Source of the DNA: Omphiscola glabra
Taxonomy: Eukaryota > Mollusca > Gastropoda > Lymnaeidae
DNA length: 64,000 bases
Assembly: GCA_964017045.1 (NCBI GenBank)
Contig: OZ024801.1
Coordinates: 33,405,257 to 33,469,256, forward strand
Direction of reading: 5' to 3'
Of the stretch, positions 10,279 through 21,191 are shown in pieces. The notes under the pieces are model-generated. The model was not told the origin of the DNA and made no database searches. It saw nothing but the letters and a program-made list of their open reading frames with translations. Position numbers and translations under genes: made by a program. Within the stretch, counting starts at the first letter, position 1, and each line of letters opens with the position of its first letter.

Positions 10279-10525
10279 ACACAATCCACTAACCCAATCC
10301 ACTAACCCGATACACTAACCCAATCCACTAATCCAATCCACTAACCCAAAGCACTAACCCAAACCACTAACCCAAACCACTAACCCAACTCTGCTTACTG
10401 ATCCCACTAACCCGACTCTGCTTACTGATCCCACTAACCCGACTCTGCTTACTGATCCCACTAACCCAACTATGCTTACTGATCCCACTAACCCAACCCT
10501 GCTTACTCATCCCACTAACCCGACA
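10279..10525. repeat. 13-bp then 27-bp minisatellite (ccactaaccc core)
   Basis: The left part repeats caatccactaacc. From about 10386 the unit becomes 27 bp (cccactaacccgactctgct plus tactgat). The same core resumes at 10920-11005, to the right of an inserted LINE 3' end, so the insertion split one array. Confidence 0.9.
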
Positions 10526-10531
10526 TATAAA

Positions 10532-10715
10532 AGTTCTGGATGCTGCTAGCTGCCGTCCATGGCTTGACATGTAGAAGTTCTGGATGCTGCTAGCTGCCGT
10601 CCATGGCTTGACATGTAAAAGTTCTGGATGCTGCTAGCTGCCGTCCATGGCTTGACATGTAGAAGTTCTGGATGCTGCTAGCTGCCGTCCATGGCTTGAC
10701 ATGTAGAAGTTCTGG
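10532..10715 (+). repeat. 44-bp minisatellite within a LINE 3' UTR
   Basis: Four full copies (starts 10532, 10576, 10620, 10664) and a partial fifth. The unit contains gatgctgctagctgccgtcc and atggcttgacatgta. A single copy of the same sequence lies just after the stop codon of the CR1-like ORF at about 15600-15634, so the array arose from LINE 3' UTR sequence. Confidence 0.88.
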
Positions 10716-10915
10716 TGTGGGTGGGGTGAATATACATTTGTTTTTGTTTTGTTGTCATACAGCTGTTTTTTTTCAATTAAATAAATGTATTCTATTTTGT
10801 AATGTCATGATTATGTTTGCTAATATTTTTATGTACAGCGCGGTGAGCCCAGCCCTAGGCTGGTGTAACGCGCTTTATAGGACCACTAATAATAATAATA
10901 ATAATAATAATAACA
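10532..10915 (+). mobile_element. 5'-truncated CR1/L2-like LINE, 3' UTR only
   Basis: Carries no ORF. It matches the 3' UTR of the element at 14750-15772 at both ends: the gctgccgtccatggcttgac block and the terminal cggtgagcccagccctaggc block, followed by an (aat)n tail (about 10888-10912). Left flank ends aacccgac and right flank begins aaccggac, a near match from the split array, consistent with a short target duplication. Confidence 0.85.
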
Positions 10916-11005
10916 ACCGGACTCAGCTCACCCAATCCACTAACCCAAAGCTCTAACCCAATCCAGTTGTTGACAAACTTTAATCCACTAACCCAACCCT
11001 CCCGG
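10916..11005. repeat. Right remainder of the split ccactaaccc array
   Basis: Cores cccaatccactaaccc and ccactaacccaaccc continue the array interrupted at 10526. Confidence 0.75.
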
Positions 11006-11260
11006 CAACCCTTCCTCCCCCTACAAGCAATTTTTATTTCGACTTTCCTTGATTTGAAGAGATGCATAAATAATATTTTTACATAAACAGGGATTTATAA
11101 ATATGTATTATTTTGACACCTGCTCGGAAACCTCTTCTCCGATCTATGCTATAAATCTCAAAGTGTGCCTTTTTGTTTTACAGTCCCTCTAAATCCCGGG
11201 TACAGATTTTTTTCAATGTACGATTTTCTTTCAACAAGTCACAGGTTGGCACAAATAGTC

Positions 11261-11346
11261 TTTAAAAGCCGGCAACAGATCGTTAAAAGCCGGGAAAAGA
11301 TCTTTAAAAACCGGCAAAAGGTCGTTAATAGCCGGCAAATGTTCAA
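11261..11346. repeat. About 21-bp repeat, 4 copies
   Basis: Diverged copies of gatcgttaaaagccggcaaa. The preceding 250 bp are unique and unassigned. Confidence 0.75.
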
Positions 11347-11372
11347 AACTAGTTAAATGTACTAGTTTCAAA

Positions 11373-12299
11373 GCTCATTCAATTAGCCTTAACGGGAGTT
11401 GAAGCAACTAGTAGCTAGTGAAGACCCATTCAATTAGCCTTAACGGGAGTTGAAGCACCTAGTCGTTAGTGAAGACCCATTCAATTAGCCTTAACGGGAG
11501 TTGAAGCACCTAGTCGTTAGTGAAGACCCATTCAATTAGCCTTAACGGGAGTCGAAGCAACTAGTAGCTAGTGAAGACCCACTCATTTAGCCTTAACGAG
11601 AGTTGAAGCACCTAGTCGCTAGTGAAGACCCATTCAATTAGCCTTAACGGGAGTCGAAGCAACTGGTAGCTAGTGAAGACCCACTCAATTAGCCTTAACG
11701 GGAGTCGAAGCAACTAGTAGCTAGTGAAGACCCATTCAATTAGCCTTAACGGGAGTCGAAGCAACTAGTAGCTAGTGAAGACCTATTCAATTAGCCTTAA
11801 CGGGAGTCAAAGCAATTAGTAGCTAGTGAAGACCCATTCAATTAGCCTTAACGGGAGTCGAAGCAACTAGGAAGACCCATTCAATTAGCCTTAACGTGAG
11901 TTGAAGCAACTAGTAGCTAGTGAAGGCCCATTCTATTAGCCTTAACGGGAGTCGAAGCAACTGGTAGCTAGTGAAGACCCATTCAATTAGCCTTTACGAG
12001 AGTTGAAGCAACTAGTTGCCAGTGAAGACCCATTCAATTAGCCTTTACGGGAGTTGAAGCAACTAGTAGCTAGTGAAGATCCATTCAATTAGCCTTAACG
12101 GGAGTCGAAGCAACTAGTCGCCAGTGAAGACCCATTCAATTAGCCTTAACGGGAGTCGAAGCAACTAGTAGCTAGTGAAGACCCATTCAATTAGCCTTAA
12201 CGGGAGTTGAAGCACCTAGTCGTTAGTGAAGACCCACTCATTTAGCCTTAACGAGAGTTGAAGCACCTAGTCGCTAGTGAAGACCCATTCAATTACCCT
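11373..12299. repeat. 51-bp minisatellite, about 18 copies
   Basis: Unit contains gacccattcaattagcctta and acgggagttgaagcaactag. Most copies include ACTAG-TAG-CTAGT, a 5-bp inverted repeat able to form a hairpin. Variants with cctagtcgttagt occur in blocks at both ends. Confidence 0.95.
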
Positions 12300-12352
12300 T
12301 AATGTTGGTTTTTTTCACTTCTTTTCTTTAGTTAAATGCTATTACAGTTAAG

Positions 12353-12539
12353 CAGGGCCGACCCTAACAATTGCGGGGCCCTATGCGAAACGTATTGCGC
12401 GGGGCCCATTCTGGGTAGAGGATAAGGATATTAAGTGAAAATTAAGATTTTGTATTAGAAAATAAATTCGAGGCAGGGCCTATGAAAGTGCGGGGTCCAT
12501 TGCGGCCGCATAGGTTGCAGTGGCCTAAGGCCGGCCCTG
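12353..12539. mobile_element. MITE with cagggccgRcc termini (187 bp), hAT-like
   Basis: Left end cagggccgaccc and right end ggccggccctg form imperfect terminal inverted repeats. The interior is GC-rich near the ends (gcggggccc motifs) and AT-rich in the middle, typical of short non-autonomous hAT elements. No matching 8-bp target duplication is seen, so insertion edges may have decayed. Confidence 0.6.
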
Positions 12540-13137
12540 TATACATAATTATATAATAAATATATATATAAACAAGTCTTGTTTGTTTAATTCAGTTTAT
12601 AATATATTTATTTTTGTTTGCATTGATTTTCTTCCCGGGATGAGACTGGCTTTTGTCCCGTTTTTTCCCGGGACAAGAGTAACCACGGGAAATGAGGAAC
12701 CCCGGGAAATGAGGAACCCTGGAAAATGGTTTAACTTAATTGTTTGTTACCCAAACACGGTCGCTTTGGAACTAAACTCCGGGTCAGGGCCAAAAAGAAA
12801 AGTTCTACTGTGATGACACGCAAGACCTGAGAGCTGGGTGGTCTTGCTTTCAATGGCGACTTGAAATTCGGTGCTCCGTGTTCTCCGGGAATGACCTGAA
12901 ATGTCTTGTTTTCTTATATTAAATCTTATCGCTCCTCATCGTGCTATCTGGCCCTATCGGAGAAACGTACCAAGGCGTACAGCGGGAGTCTGTCAACGCT
13001 CGCCCTCGTGTGTTATCACTGTGTACGTCCTGACATCAGCCACTTTCTATGTTCCAGCTTCTGCTGGACCCAACAATCACATAACAGTGCTGGTTATTGT
13101 TTTGTTCATCGACTGGATGTCTTTTGTCAAAACTCAA
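12540..13137. other. Unique DNA with small cccgggaaatgagga repeats
   Basis: Short repeats of gggaaatgaggaacccc near 12685-12725. No coding sequence supported. Confidence 0.45.
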
Positions 13138-13931
13138 CGATACCAGGAGGTAAACATAACCAGCGGCACTGATGGCGTGGCCATTTGTTAGATTCTGAGA
13201 CAAATTTTGAACCAGGGCTGAAGAGTGAGAAACTGTCCTTAATATAAACATAACCAGTGGCTATTTGTTAGTTTCTGAGACAAAATTTGAACCAGGGCTG
13301 AAGAGGGAGAAACTTTCCTTAACATAAGCATAACCAGCGGCACTGATGGAGTGGTCATTTGTTCGTTTCTGAGACAAAATTTGAACCAGGGCTGAAGAGT
13401 GAGAAACTGTCCTTAATATAAACATAACCAGTGGCTATTTGTTAGTTTCTGAGACAAAATTTGAACCAGGGCCGAAGAGGGAGAAACTTTCCTTAACATA
13501 AGCATAACCAGCGGCACTGATGGAGTGGTCATTTGTTAGTTTCTGAGACAAAATTTGAACCAGGGCCGAAGAGGGAGAAACTTTCCTTAACATAAGCATA
13601 ACCAGTGGCACTGATGGAGTGGTCATTTGTTAGTTTCTGAGACAAAATTTGAACCAGGGCTGAAGAGTGAGAAACTGTCCTTAATATAAACATAACCAGT
13701 GGCTATTTGTTAGTTTCTGGGACATTTTTGAACCAGGGCCGAAGAGGGAGAAACTGTCCTTAATATAAACATAACCAGTGGCTATTTGTTAGTTTCTGAG
13801 ACAAATTTTGAACCAGGGCTGAAGAGTGAGAAACTGTCCTTAATATAAACATAACCAGTGGCTATTTGTTAGTTTCTGAGACAATTTTTGAACCAGGGCC
13901 GAAGAATGAGAAATTGTCCTTAATATAAAAA
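13138..13931. repeat. 80/96-bp composite minisatellite, about 9 copies
   Basis: Core elements are aacataaccagtggc, tttgttagtttctgagac and gaaccagggctgaagag. A longer form adds cactgatggagtggtca. Long and short forms are interleaved in an order that looks like a duplicated block. Confidence 0.9.
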
Positions 13932-13969
13932 CAACAACAATTAACGTTGACTAGGAGATTTGTCTACAA

Positions 13970-14142
13970 CAGTGGTTCTCAACCTTCCAAATGCCGCGAC
14001 CCTTTAATACAGTACCTCGTGTTGTGGCGACCCCCAATCGCAAAATTGTTTTCGTTGCACTCTTTATAACCTTAGAGTATGTGTTTTCCGATGGTCTTAG
14101 GCGACCCCGGAGGAGTCGCGACCCACAGGTTGAGAATCGCTG
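13970..14142 (-). mobile_element. SPIN-like hAT MITE (173 bp) with perfect 8-bp TSD
   Basis: Termini cagtggttctcaacctt and aggttgagaatcgctg. The interior has gccgcgaccctttaatacag and the gatggtcttaggcgacccc block. Flanked on both sides by gtctacaa (13962-13969 and 14143-14150), an exact 8-bp duplication fitting the hAT nTnnnnAn preference. No coding capacity; mobilised in trans by a hAT transposase. Confidence 0.9.
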
Positions 14143-14344
14143 GTCTACAAGATGTACTGACTAGCCAGCAGTTCACGATTACTTGATATCCCAGTCCCTT
14201 GTGTTCGTCTGCTGCTGGTCTGACACAGGGTATCCGTAATGGTGTAGAGCGTTCGTATCGCTTAGGACACTTGAATAAACTAATTCTCCAAAATTTACTT
14301 GACAAATTCCCAGTAAACTAATTCTAACAAAATTGATATGATAA

Positions 14345-14745
14345 AATCCGTAGCCGGGAGCACACTGATTCTCAACACATGACAATTGCCGTAGTCCACT
14401 CATTCCCAATATGATATGACAATATCTGTGGTACACTCATTGCCAATATGATATGACAATATCTGTGGTACACTCATTCCCAATATGATATGACACTATC
14501 TGTGGTACACTCATTCACAATATGATATGACAATATATGTGGTACACTCATTCCCAATATATGACAACAGCTATATGACACTAATTCTCAATATATGACA
14601 ACAGCTATATGACACTCATTCCCAATATATGACAACAGCTATATGACACTAATTCTCAATATATGACAACCGCTATATGACACTCATTCCCAATATATGA
14701 CAACAGCTATATGACACTCATTCCCAATATATGACAACAGCTATA
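14345..14745. repeat. 34-38-bp minisatellite, left part
   Basis: Two successive unit types: one with gatatgacaatatctgtggt plus acactcattcccaat (to about 14560), then one with atatgacaacagctatatga plus cactcattccca. The array is cut at agctata (14745) by the LINE and resumes at 15772. Confidence 0.88.
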
Positions 14746-15772
14746 CAAGCATACCCATCCCTCTCTTGTAGATTCAGCTGTCCGGACTTTGCAGGAGTGT
14801 ATTGGTGATGTCAAGTCATGGATGACACTAAGCAAGTTGAAACTTAACGATGACAAAACGGAAGCACTTCTTATTCATGATCACAAATCATCTTCTAACT
14901 CAGCTCTCCCCACCTCATTTCAAGTAGGTAACTCAGACATACAGTTTACATACTCAACTAGGAATCTTGGTTATATTCTGTCTAACAACATGTCTCTAGA
15001 TAAACATATATCTCACATTTGTCGCTCTGCATACACTGCTATCCGTCAGATCAGCTCCATCCGCCACTACCTCACAGTTAGTGCAACAAAAACCTTAGTC
15101 TGTGCTCTTGTTCTCTCTCGTCTTGACTACTGCAACTCTCTTCTGTCAGGCTCACCAAAACACTTCTTAGAAAGATTACAAAAGGTTCAAAACTCAGCTG
15201 CTAGGCTAGTTTTAAAGGCAAAAAAACGTGATCACGTCACACCACTACTTCATTCACTTCATTGGCTCCCTGTACAAGCACGGATTGATTATAAACTCTC
15301 TGTTCTGTGCCACCACTTTTTCTCGAATTCCTGCCCTTCATATCTAACCGAAATTCTCTCTGTCTATTCACCCCTTCGACAGCTTCGCTCCTCCGCAGAC
15401 GATCGTATTCTTTCTGTCCCTAAGACTCGCACAAAAACATACGGTGAAAGATCTTTCTCTTACTGTGCCCCCAAACAATGGAATTCTCTTCCACTACACA
15501 TCAGAAATATATCAACCATCACAGCCTTCAAAACTGCACTCAAAACACACCTTTTTAAACTTTACTATCCTGACTGATTCCCCCTCTGAAAGTTAAACGA
15601 TGCTGCTGAGTGCCGTCCATGGCTTCACATGTAAATTGTTATGGAATGGTTGGTTTTTAATTTATATTTTTTAAGTTCATTTTAATTTGCATGTACAGCG
15701 TGGTGAGCCCAGCCCTAGGCTGGGGTACCACGCTATAGAAAACTACCCATAATAATAATAATAATAATAATA
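14746..15772 (+). mobile_element. 5'-truncated CR1/L2-like LINE in a minisatellite
   Basis: Comprises the ORF fragment, a 3' UTR of about 170 bp with tggtgagcccagccctaggc close to the end, and an (ata)n tail (15749-15772). The array left of it stops at agctata and the right side continues with tgacac, so joining the flanks restores one repeat unit. Insertion was precise with at most a 3-bp duplication, as expected for CR1-type retrotransposition. Confidence 0.9.
14750..15577 (+). pseudogene. CR1/L2-like LINE ORF2, C-terminal part
   Basis: Open frame without an internal stop, joined from upstream without a real start codon. It covers the end of a reverse transcriptase and the C-terminal region. 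It contains WMTLSKLKLNDDKTE, the NLGYIL block (RT motif 7 region), SRLDYCNSLLSG, LQKVQNSAARLV, LHWLPVQARIDYK and WNSLPLHIRN, all hallmarks of CR1/L2/Rex1-type elements. The catalytic YADD/FADD segment and the endonuclease are missing, so the copy was 5'-truncated at insertion. Absence of frameshifts argues for a fairly recent insertion. It is not a host gene. Confidence 0.92.
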
Positions 15773-15965
15773 TGACACTAATACTCAATATATGACAACC
15801 GCTATATGACACTCATTCCCAATATATGACAACAGCTATATGACACTCATTCCCAATATATGACAACAGCTATATGACACTAATTCTCAATATATGACAA
15901 CAGCTATATGACACTCATTCCCAATATATGACATAAGCTATATGACACTAATTCTCTATATGTCA
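15772..15965. repeat. Minisatellite, right part of split array
   Basis: Same unit as 14560-14745 (aatatatgacaacagctata plus tgacactcattccc). Confidence 0.88.
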
Positions 15966-16009
15966 CGAGAGAACAATCTTTTTACACTGTTCCCCAAAAT
16001 TAAATGACA

Positions 16010-17087
16010 AGAACCAATAACCACAGCTCACTCACGGATGTCGAACCACAGCTCACTCACGGATGGCGAACCACAGCTCACTCATGGATGTCGAACCACA
16101 GCTCACTCATGGATTGCGAACCACAGCTCACTCACGGATGGCGAACCACAGCTCACTCACGGATGTCGAACCACAACTCACTCATGGATGTCGAACCACA
16201 ACTCACTCATGGATGGCGAACCACAACTCACTCATGGATGGCGAACCACAACTCACTCATGGATGGCGAACCACAACTCACTCACGGATGGCGAACCACA
16301 ACTCACTCATGGATGGCGAACCACAGCTCACTCATGGATGGCGAACCACAGCTCACTCATGGATGGCGAACCACAGCTCACTAACGGATGTCGAACCACA
16401 GCTCACTCACGGATGTCGAACCACAGCTCACTCACGGATGGCGAACCACAACTCACTCACGGATGGCGAACCACAACTCACTCACGGATGGCGAACCACA
16501 ACTCACTCACGGATGGCGAGCCACAACTCACTCGAGGATGACGAGCCACAACTCACTCACGGATGGCGAACCACAGCTCACTCACGGATGGCGAGCTACA
16601 ACTCACTCGAGGATGACGAGCCACAACTCACTCGCGGATGGCGAACCACAGCTCACTCACGGATGGCGAGCCACAACTCACTCGCGGATGGCGAGCCACA
16701 ACTCACTCACGGATGGCGAACCACAGCTCACTCACGGATGGCGAACCACAGCTCACTCACGGATGGCGAGCCACAACTCACTCGAGGATGACGAGCCACA
16801 ACTCACTCGCGGATGGCGAACCACGGCTCACTCACGGATGTCGAAGCACAGCTCACTCACGGATGGCGAACAGCTCACTCACGGATGTCGAACCACAGCT
16901 CACTCACAGATGTCGAACAGCTCACTCACGGATGTCGAGCATCAACTCACTCGCGAGCCACAACTCACTCGCGGATGGCGAACAACAGCGCACTCACGGA
17001 TGGCGAGCCACAACTCACTCGCGGATGGCGAACAACAGCGCACTCACGGATGGCGAGCCACAACTCACTCACGGATGTCGAGTTTTG
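16010..17087. repeat. 25-bp minisatellite, about 43 copies
   Basis: Unit gaaccacagctcactcacgg plus atggc. Sub-families (cac/cat, ggc/gtc, cacagc/cacaac, cacgg/cgagg) cluster in blocks, showing stepwise spread of variants. Near the right end units are shortened. Overlapping frames of 120-240 codons here repeat every 25 residues and are artefacts. Confidence 0.95.
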
Positions 17088-17163
17088 CGAATCATTATAT
17101 TAAATAATTTAGAGAATAAAAATATTTTAAAAAACAACGAATAATAATCATTCAAGCGGTTAA

Positions 17164-17357
17164 AAGACAAAAAATTATTTGGAAAAGTGTTATTTTGGAA
17201 AAGTGTTGAGTTTTTGGAAAAGTGTTGTTTTGGAAAAAAATTGGATATTTTGGAAAAGTGTAACTTTTGGAAAAGTTTGTTACATTTGGAAAAGCGCACC
17301 ATCTCACGCGTCAAAGTGCACCATCCCACGCGTCAAAGTGCACCATCCCACGCGTAA
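17164..17357. repeat. ttttggaaaagtgt repeats and a 22-bp repeat
   Basis: Degenerate ttttggaaaagtgtt copies to about 17295, then three copies of caaagtgcaccatcccacgc. Confidence 0.8.
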
Positions 17358-17710
17358 AATAAGGCTATGGTTTAAAAAATATAATCAACCAAGACTGGAA
17401 GGGGGAAAAATATATCAGAAACTAGGGGGCATAACATCGTCGACGTTTGTATTGTGAGATATTAGTTCGGTCATTTCCCCTGATAAGTTGGTTCGGTGAT
17501 TTTTAATTTTTTAATTTTTTTTGCTCCAGTAGAGAATAGATCCACCGAAAAAAAGCGTTCCGTATTGTGATAGGGGAGGAAAACAAATATGTTTATATTT
17601 TTGAATTTCCATATAGTTTTTGCAAAGAATTTTATTTCCTTTCATTTTCCGTTTATGCATTCCCCCAAATGTTTTTGTCTGTATTTCAACAAACTGCAGT
17701 TGATAATACT
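17358..17710. other. Unique AT-rich DNA
   Basis: No coding or element signal. T-runs near 17500-17525. Confidence 0.4.
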
Positions 17711-17718
17711 GTCTAGAT

Positions 17719-18256
17719 CAGAGGTCCCCACACCTTTTTGTCTCGTACTCCACTTGTCATGGTTTTCGGTTATGGGTAGACCTGATATTGTTTGTTTTTT
17801 TGTTTTTTTGTTTTTTTTTCAAACTCATTAACTTCAAATATATTTTTGACAGCCGGTATAGAGCTACTCACTTTGAAAGATTTAAATTTATATTCATATA
17901 TCAGAAAATATACCTAATAACTTAAATTTTAATATGATTCTTCATCACGTTTCATGAAAATTTATGTTTATTTTAAATTTTTACTTCATAAGTACTTTTA
18001 TAATTTATGTAGGAAGATATATGTCTTTATATTATAAGCTAATATTATGTAAGTAAATAGGTCCTATCTGTGGATGTGGATAATTCCATTCATGGAATGC
18101 CAAAATAGAAGTCACGACCTGCTTACATGAGATCCACTATCGTTGACCCCCATTTTCATTTCATGGGCCCCTAAATTTTTTTTTCCCGCTGACATGGACC
18201 CTTGCAAGTTGTCGTCGACGCATGGGGGTCGATAAAGACCACTTTGGGAATCACTG
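17719..18256. mobile_element. hAT-like non-autonomous element (538 bp) with perfect TSD
   Basis: Starts cagaggtccccacacc and ends tttgggaatcactg; the ends pair as imperfect inverted repeats (cag.g.tccc.a.a). Exact 8-bp flanks gtctagat lie at 17711-17718 and 18257-18264, matching the hAT nTnnnnAn preference. The interior is AT-rich with no long frame, so it depends on a transposase supplied elsewhere. No second copy is seen in this window. Confidence 0.85.
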
Positions 18257-18417
18257 GTCTAGATGGACCTCTTTCGGCAGTCTCCACGTTTTAGTGTAAA
18301 ATCCATTTCCGTCAGGATGACATACCCACATGGTTCTTATATTTAAAATTATATACAATATTCGTATTCCAATAACATATAATAGTAGTAATATATAAAC
18401 AATGCGGATGTGTTATA

Positions 18418-18476
18418 CATTGTCGGGGTGGGGGGGGGGTCGAGGATTTTGGATTTTGGGGGGGGGGGGGGGGAAA
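18418..18476 (+). repeat. G-run tract
   Basis: Two G-rich runs (about 18426-18438 and 18457-18474) separated by gatttt sequence; potential G-quadruplex on the plus strand. Confidence 0.7.
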
Positions 18477-18581
18477 CTTTACTTTCTTAAAATGTAACGT
18501 GTAATTAGCTAATTATATTATTATTTTTTTTTTTTTAAGGAAAACATTACTAACCTTGCCATCTCTTGTTTAACATTGCAG

Positions 18582-18722
18582 GTTGTAGTTCAGAATAGGC
18601 AAGCGGCAGTCCCGCTATAGGAGGATGTGGGAGGAACCCGTCTCCTTCAGACCCAGGGAGTCCCTGTACACGAGGATGAACTTCTCCACCCTGCCCAGGA
18701 AGGCCGTCAGCAAGAAAACACT
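18582..18722 (+). CDS. Candidate exon of an unrecognised host gene
   Basis: Bounded by strong splice signals: a TACTAAC branch-point match (18549-18555), a pyrimidine-rich tract and gcag acceptor ending at 18581, and a ct|gtgagt donor at 18723. All three frames carry a stop in the first 45 bp. From ATG at 18625 (A at -3) one frame stays open for 32 codons to the donor, starting MWEEPVSFRPRESLYTRMNF and ending with a basic stretch. This suggests a 5'-UTR exon containing the start codon, or use of a later acceptor (ctatag at 18620). Composition is balanced and non-repetitive, unlike all neighbours. The product is not recognised, and partner exons are not identified in this window. Confidence 0.4.
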
Positions 18723-18726
18723 GTGA

Positions 18727-19033
18727 GTACCTCAAGCTGTGTGCGTGTTTATGTGCGTGACATGTGTGTGTGACATGTGTGTGTGACGTGTGTGTGTGTC
18801 TGTGTGCGTGGTGTGTGTGTTTCTGTGTGCGTGGTGTGTGTGTGTGTCTGGGTGCGTCCCGGTGTGCGTGGTCTGTGTGCGTGGTCTGTGTGCGTGGTAT
18901 GTGTGCGTGTCTGTGTGCGTGTATGTGTGCGTGCCTGTGTGCATGGTCTGTGTGCGTGTCTATGCGCATGTTCTGTGTGCGTCTCTTTGTGCGTATCTGT
19001 GTTCGAGTGTGTGTGCGTGTCTGTGTGTGCGTT
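18727..19033. repeat. (GTGTGC)n/(TG)n-rich tandem repeat
   Basis: Irregular gtgtgcgtg units with tctgtgtgcgtggt-type super-units. It starts 4 bp after the candidate splice donor, so it would sit at the start of an intron. Frames on both strands (Cys/Val and His/Thr) are artefacts. Confidence 0.92.
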
Positions 19034-19525
19034 ATGGACCACACGTCGTTGTCTGTGTTTGGTGCTCAGCATTGCGCTCCACGGAAAGTCGTTGTCATCA
19101 GGACCGTGCTGCGTCTTAACTTAATCATACGCGAGTAATCATCTCCTCAGCTTTTCATTTACCGCCTGATGCTCATTTATAGCTGTTTTAGTTGTATACC
19201 ACATATAATATTACAAGGATACTAGCAGAGGGTGTCAGCATAAGAACCTTTTGAGAAACAGACTGGGGAAATCGACTCTGAGGGCCACATCCCTTTTGTA
19301 AGCATGTCTGAATCGGCGTTCAGTAGCAACCCCGTAGGTCCCCGTGCAGGGTCGCACAGCGGTGCCTCCATCTTCTGACCGATGTTGTGTAAGTTGTGGC
19401 TCCCGACGGAACACAAGCAACGCGCAGCTTCTCGGTCAACCTTTTCACATCCCAAACACTGCTGTCATCGGAACACCCGGATCTCCGGATCCACGCATTT
19501 CCCTTGATCTGGAATGGGTTTCTTT
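19034..19525. other. Unique DNA
   Basis: Mixed-composition sequence without splice-bounded frames that I can support. Confidence 0.4.
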
Positions 19526-20473
19526 CACCCTACACAATCTCAGGAGCTGTCATAATACACAATCTCAGGGGCTCTCACCCTACACAATCTCAGGAGCTGT
19601 CATAATACACAATCTCAGGGGCTTTCACCCTACACAATCTCAGGAGCTGTCATAATACACAATCTCAGGGGCTCTCACCCTACACAATCTCAGGAGCTGT
19701 CATAATACACAATCTCAGGGGCTTTCACCCTACACAATCTCAGGAGCTTTCACCCTACACAATCTCAGGAGCTGTCATAAAACACAATCTCAGGGGCTTT
19801 CACCCTACACAATCTCAGGAGCTGTCATAATACACAATCTCAGGGGCTTTCACCCTACACAATCTCAGGAGCTGTCATAATACACAATCTCAGGGTCTTT
19901 CACCCTACACAATCTCAGGAGCTTTCACCCTACACAATCTCAGGAGCTTTCACCCTACACAATCTCAGGAGCTTTCACCCTACACAATCTCAGGAGCTTT
20001 CACCCTACACAATCTCAGGAGCTTTCACCCTATACACAATCTCAGGAGCTTTCACCCTACACAATCTCAAGAGCTTTCACTTACACAATCTCAGGAGCTT
20101 TCACCCTACACAATCTCAGGGTCTTTCACCCTACACAATCTCAGGAGCTTTCACCCTACACAATTTCAGGGGCTTTCACCCTACACAATCTCAGGAGCTT
20201 TCACCCTACACAATCTCAGGGTCTTTCACCCTACACAATCTCAGGAGCTTTCACCCTACACAATTTCAGGGGCTTTCACCCTACACAATCTCAGGAGCTT
20301 TCACCCTACACAATCTCAGGAGCTTTCATCCTACACAATCTCAGGAGCTTTCACCCTACACAATCTCAGGAGCTTTCACCCTACACAATCTCAGGAGCTT
20401 TCACCCTACACAATCTCAGGAGCTTTCACCCTACACAATCTCAGGAGCTTTCACCCTACACAATCTCAGGAGC
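19526..20473. repeat. 25-bp minisatellite with a 50-bp dimer phase
   Basis: About 38 copies of tcaccctacacaatctcagg plus agctt. In the left third the unit alternates with cataatacacaatctcaggg, giving a 50-bp higher-order unit. The right two thirds are monomeric and nearly uniform. Confidence 0.95.
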
Positions 20474-20660
20474 ACATCTATAAAAAAATAGTTTCACATC
20501 ATTTCATAATGACCGACATCTCACCACTTATGACACATCGCAGTACTACGGTAAGGATTATGCACTATGTATTACAGCTGGTTTCATTCATCCTAATCTG
20601 AGGACCACATGCACAAACTAATGTGTACAAACTAATGTGCACAAACTAATGTGTTTTCAC

Positions 20661-20852
20661 CTGAGGCGTAGCTAGAGTGTTTGGCGCCCGGGGACAAGAT
20701 TCATTTTAAAGAGCGTCCCTTTCTTTTTTTTTTTAAACTCTCAAACCTATTATTTTCATCAATAAAATCATACCAATGCACATTTTGGCGCCCCTAACTA
20801 GTCTGGCGCCCATGGACATCTGTCCACCCACGCCCCCTTAGCTACGCCTCTG
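20661..20852. mobile_element. MITE of the gaggcgtagc family (192 bp), perfect TSD
   Basis: Ends ctgaggcgtagctag and gctacgcctctg are inverted repeats. The interior contains tggcgcc blocks and the caataaaatcataccaatgc region shared with 28433-28626 and 34010-34193. Both flanks read gttttcac (20653-20660 and 20853-20860), an exact 8-bp duplication with T2 and A7 as in hAT elements. Confidence 0.9.
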
Positions 20853-21191
20853 GTTTTCACAAAGTGATACCGGGTGTTATCTCTATGAAGTTGATTGCAA
20901 CGCTTCCTATTGGTGGAGTCAAAGAGCCATGTCCTTTGCGTGGAGTGGAATTCCACCAAAAGTCAGAGGCGAAACTAGCGTGGACAGACTTGGACGGACG
21001 GACGGATGTGGACGTAGACGCACGGACATGGACGGACGAAGTTTGATGGACGGACTGGCGTGGACTTAACGTGGACTGAAGTGGCCAGACCGTGGATATG
21101 AGGAAGGGGAGGTTTAAAAACTAACATAGTTTTACGGATATGCTTTGAGCATCTGGTGAAGCGCCCTCTTCTATTGCATTCTTTTTTTAAA
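20853..21191. other. Unique DNA with ggac-rich patch
   Basis: Irregular ggacgga and gtggac motifs at about 20982-21080. No gene supported. Confidence 0.5.

Noticed and set aside
16004..17144. Overlapping forward frames rich in His/Ser/Asn
   Set aside because: 25-bp unit read in three phases gives a 25-residue period; no frame is preferred.
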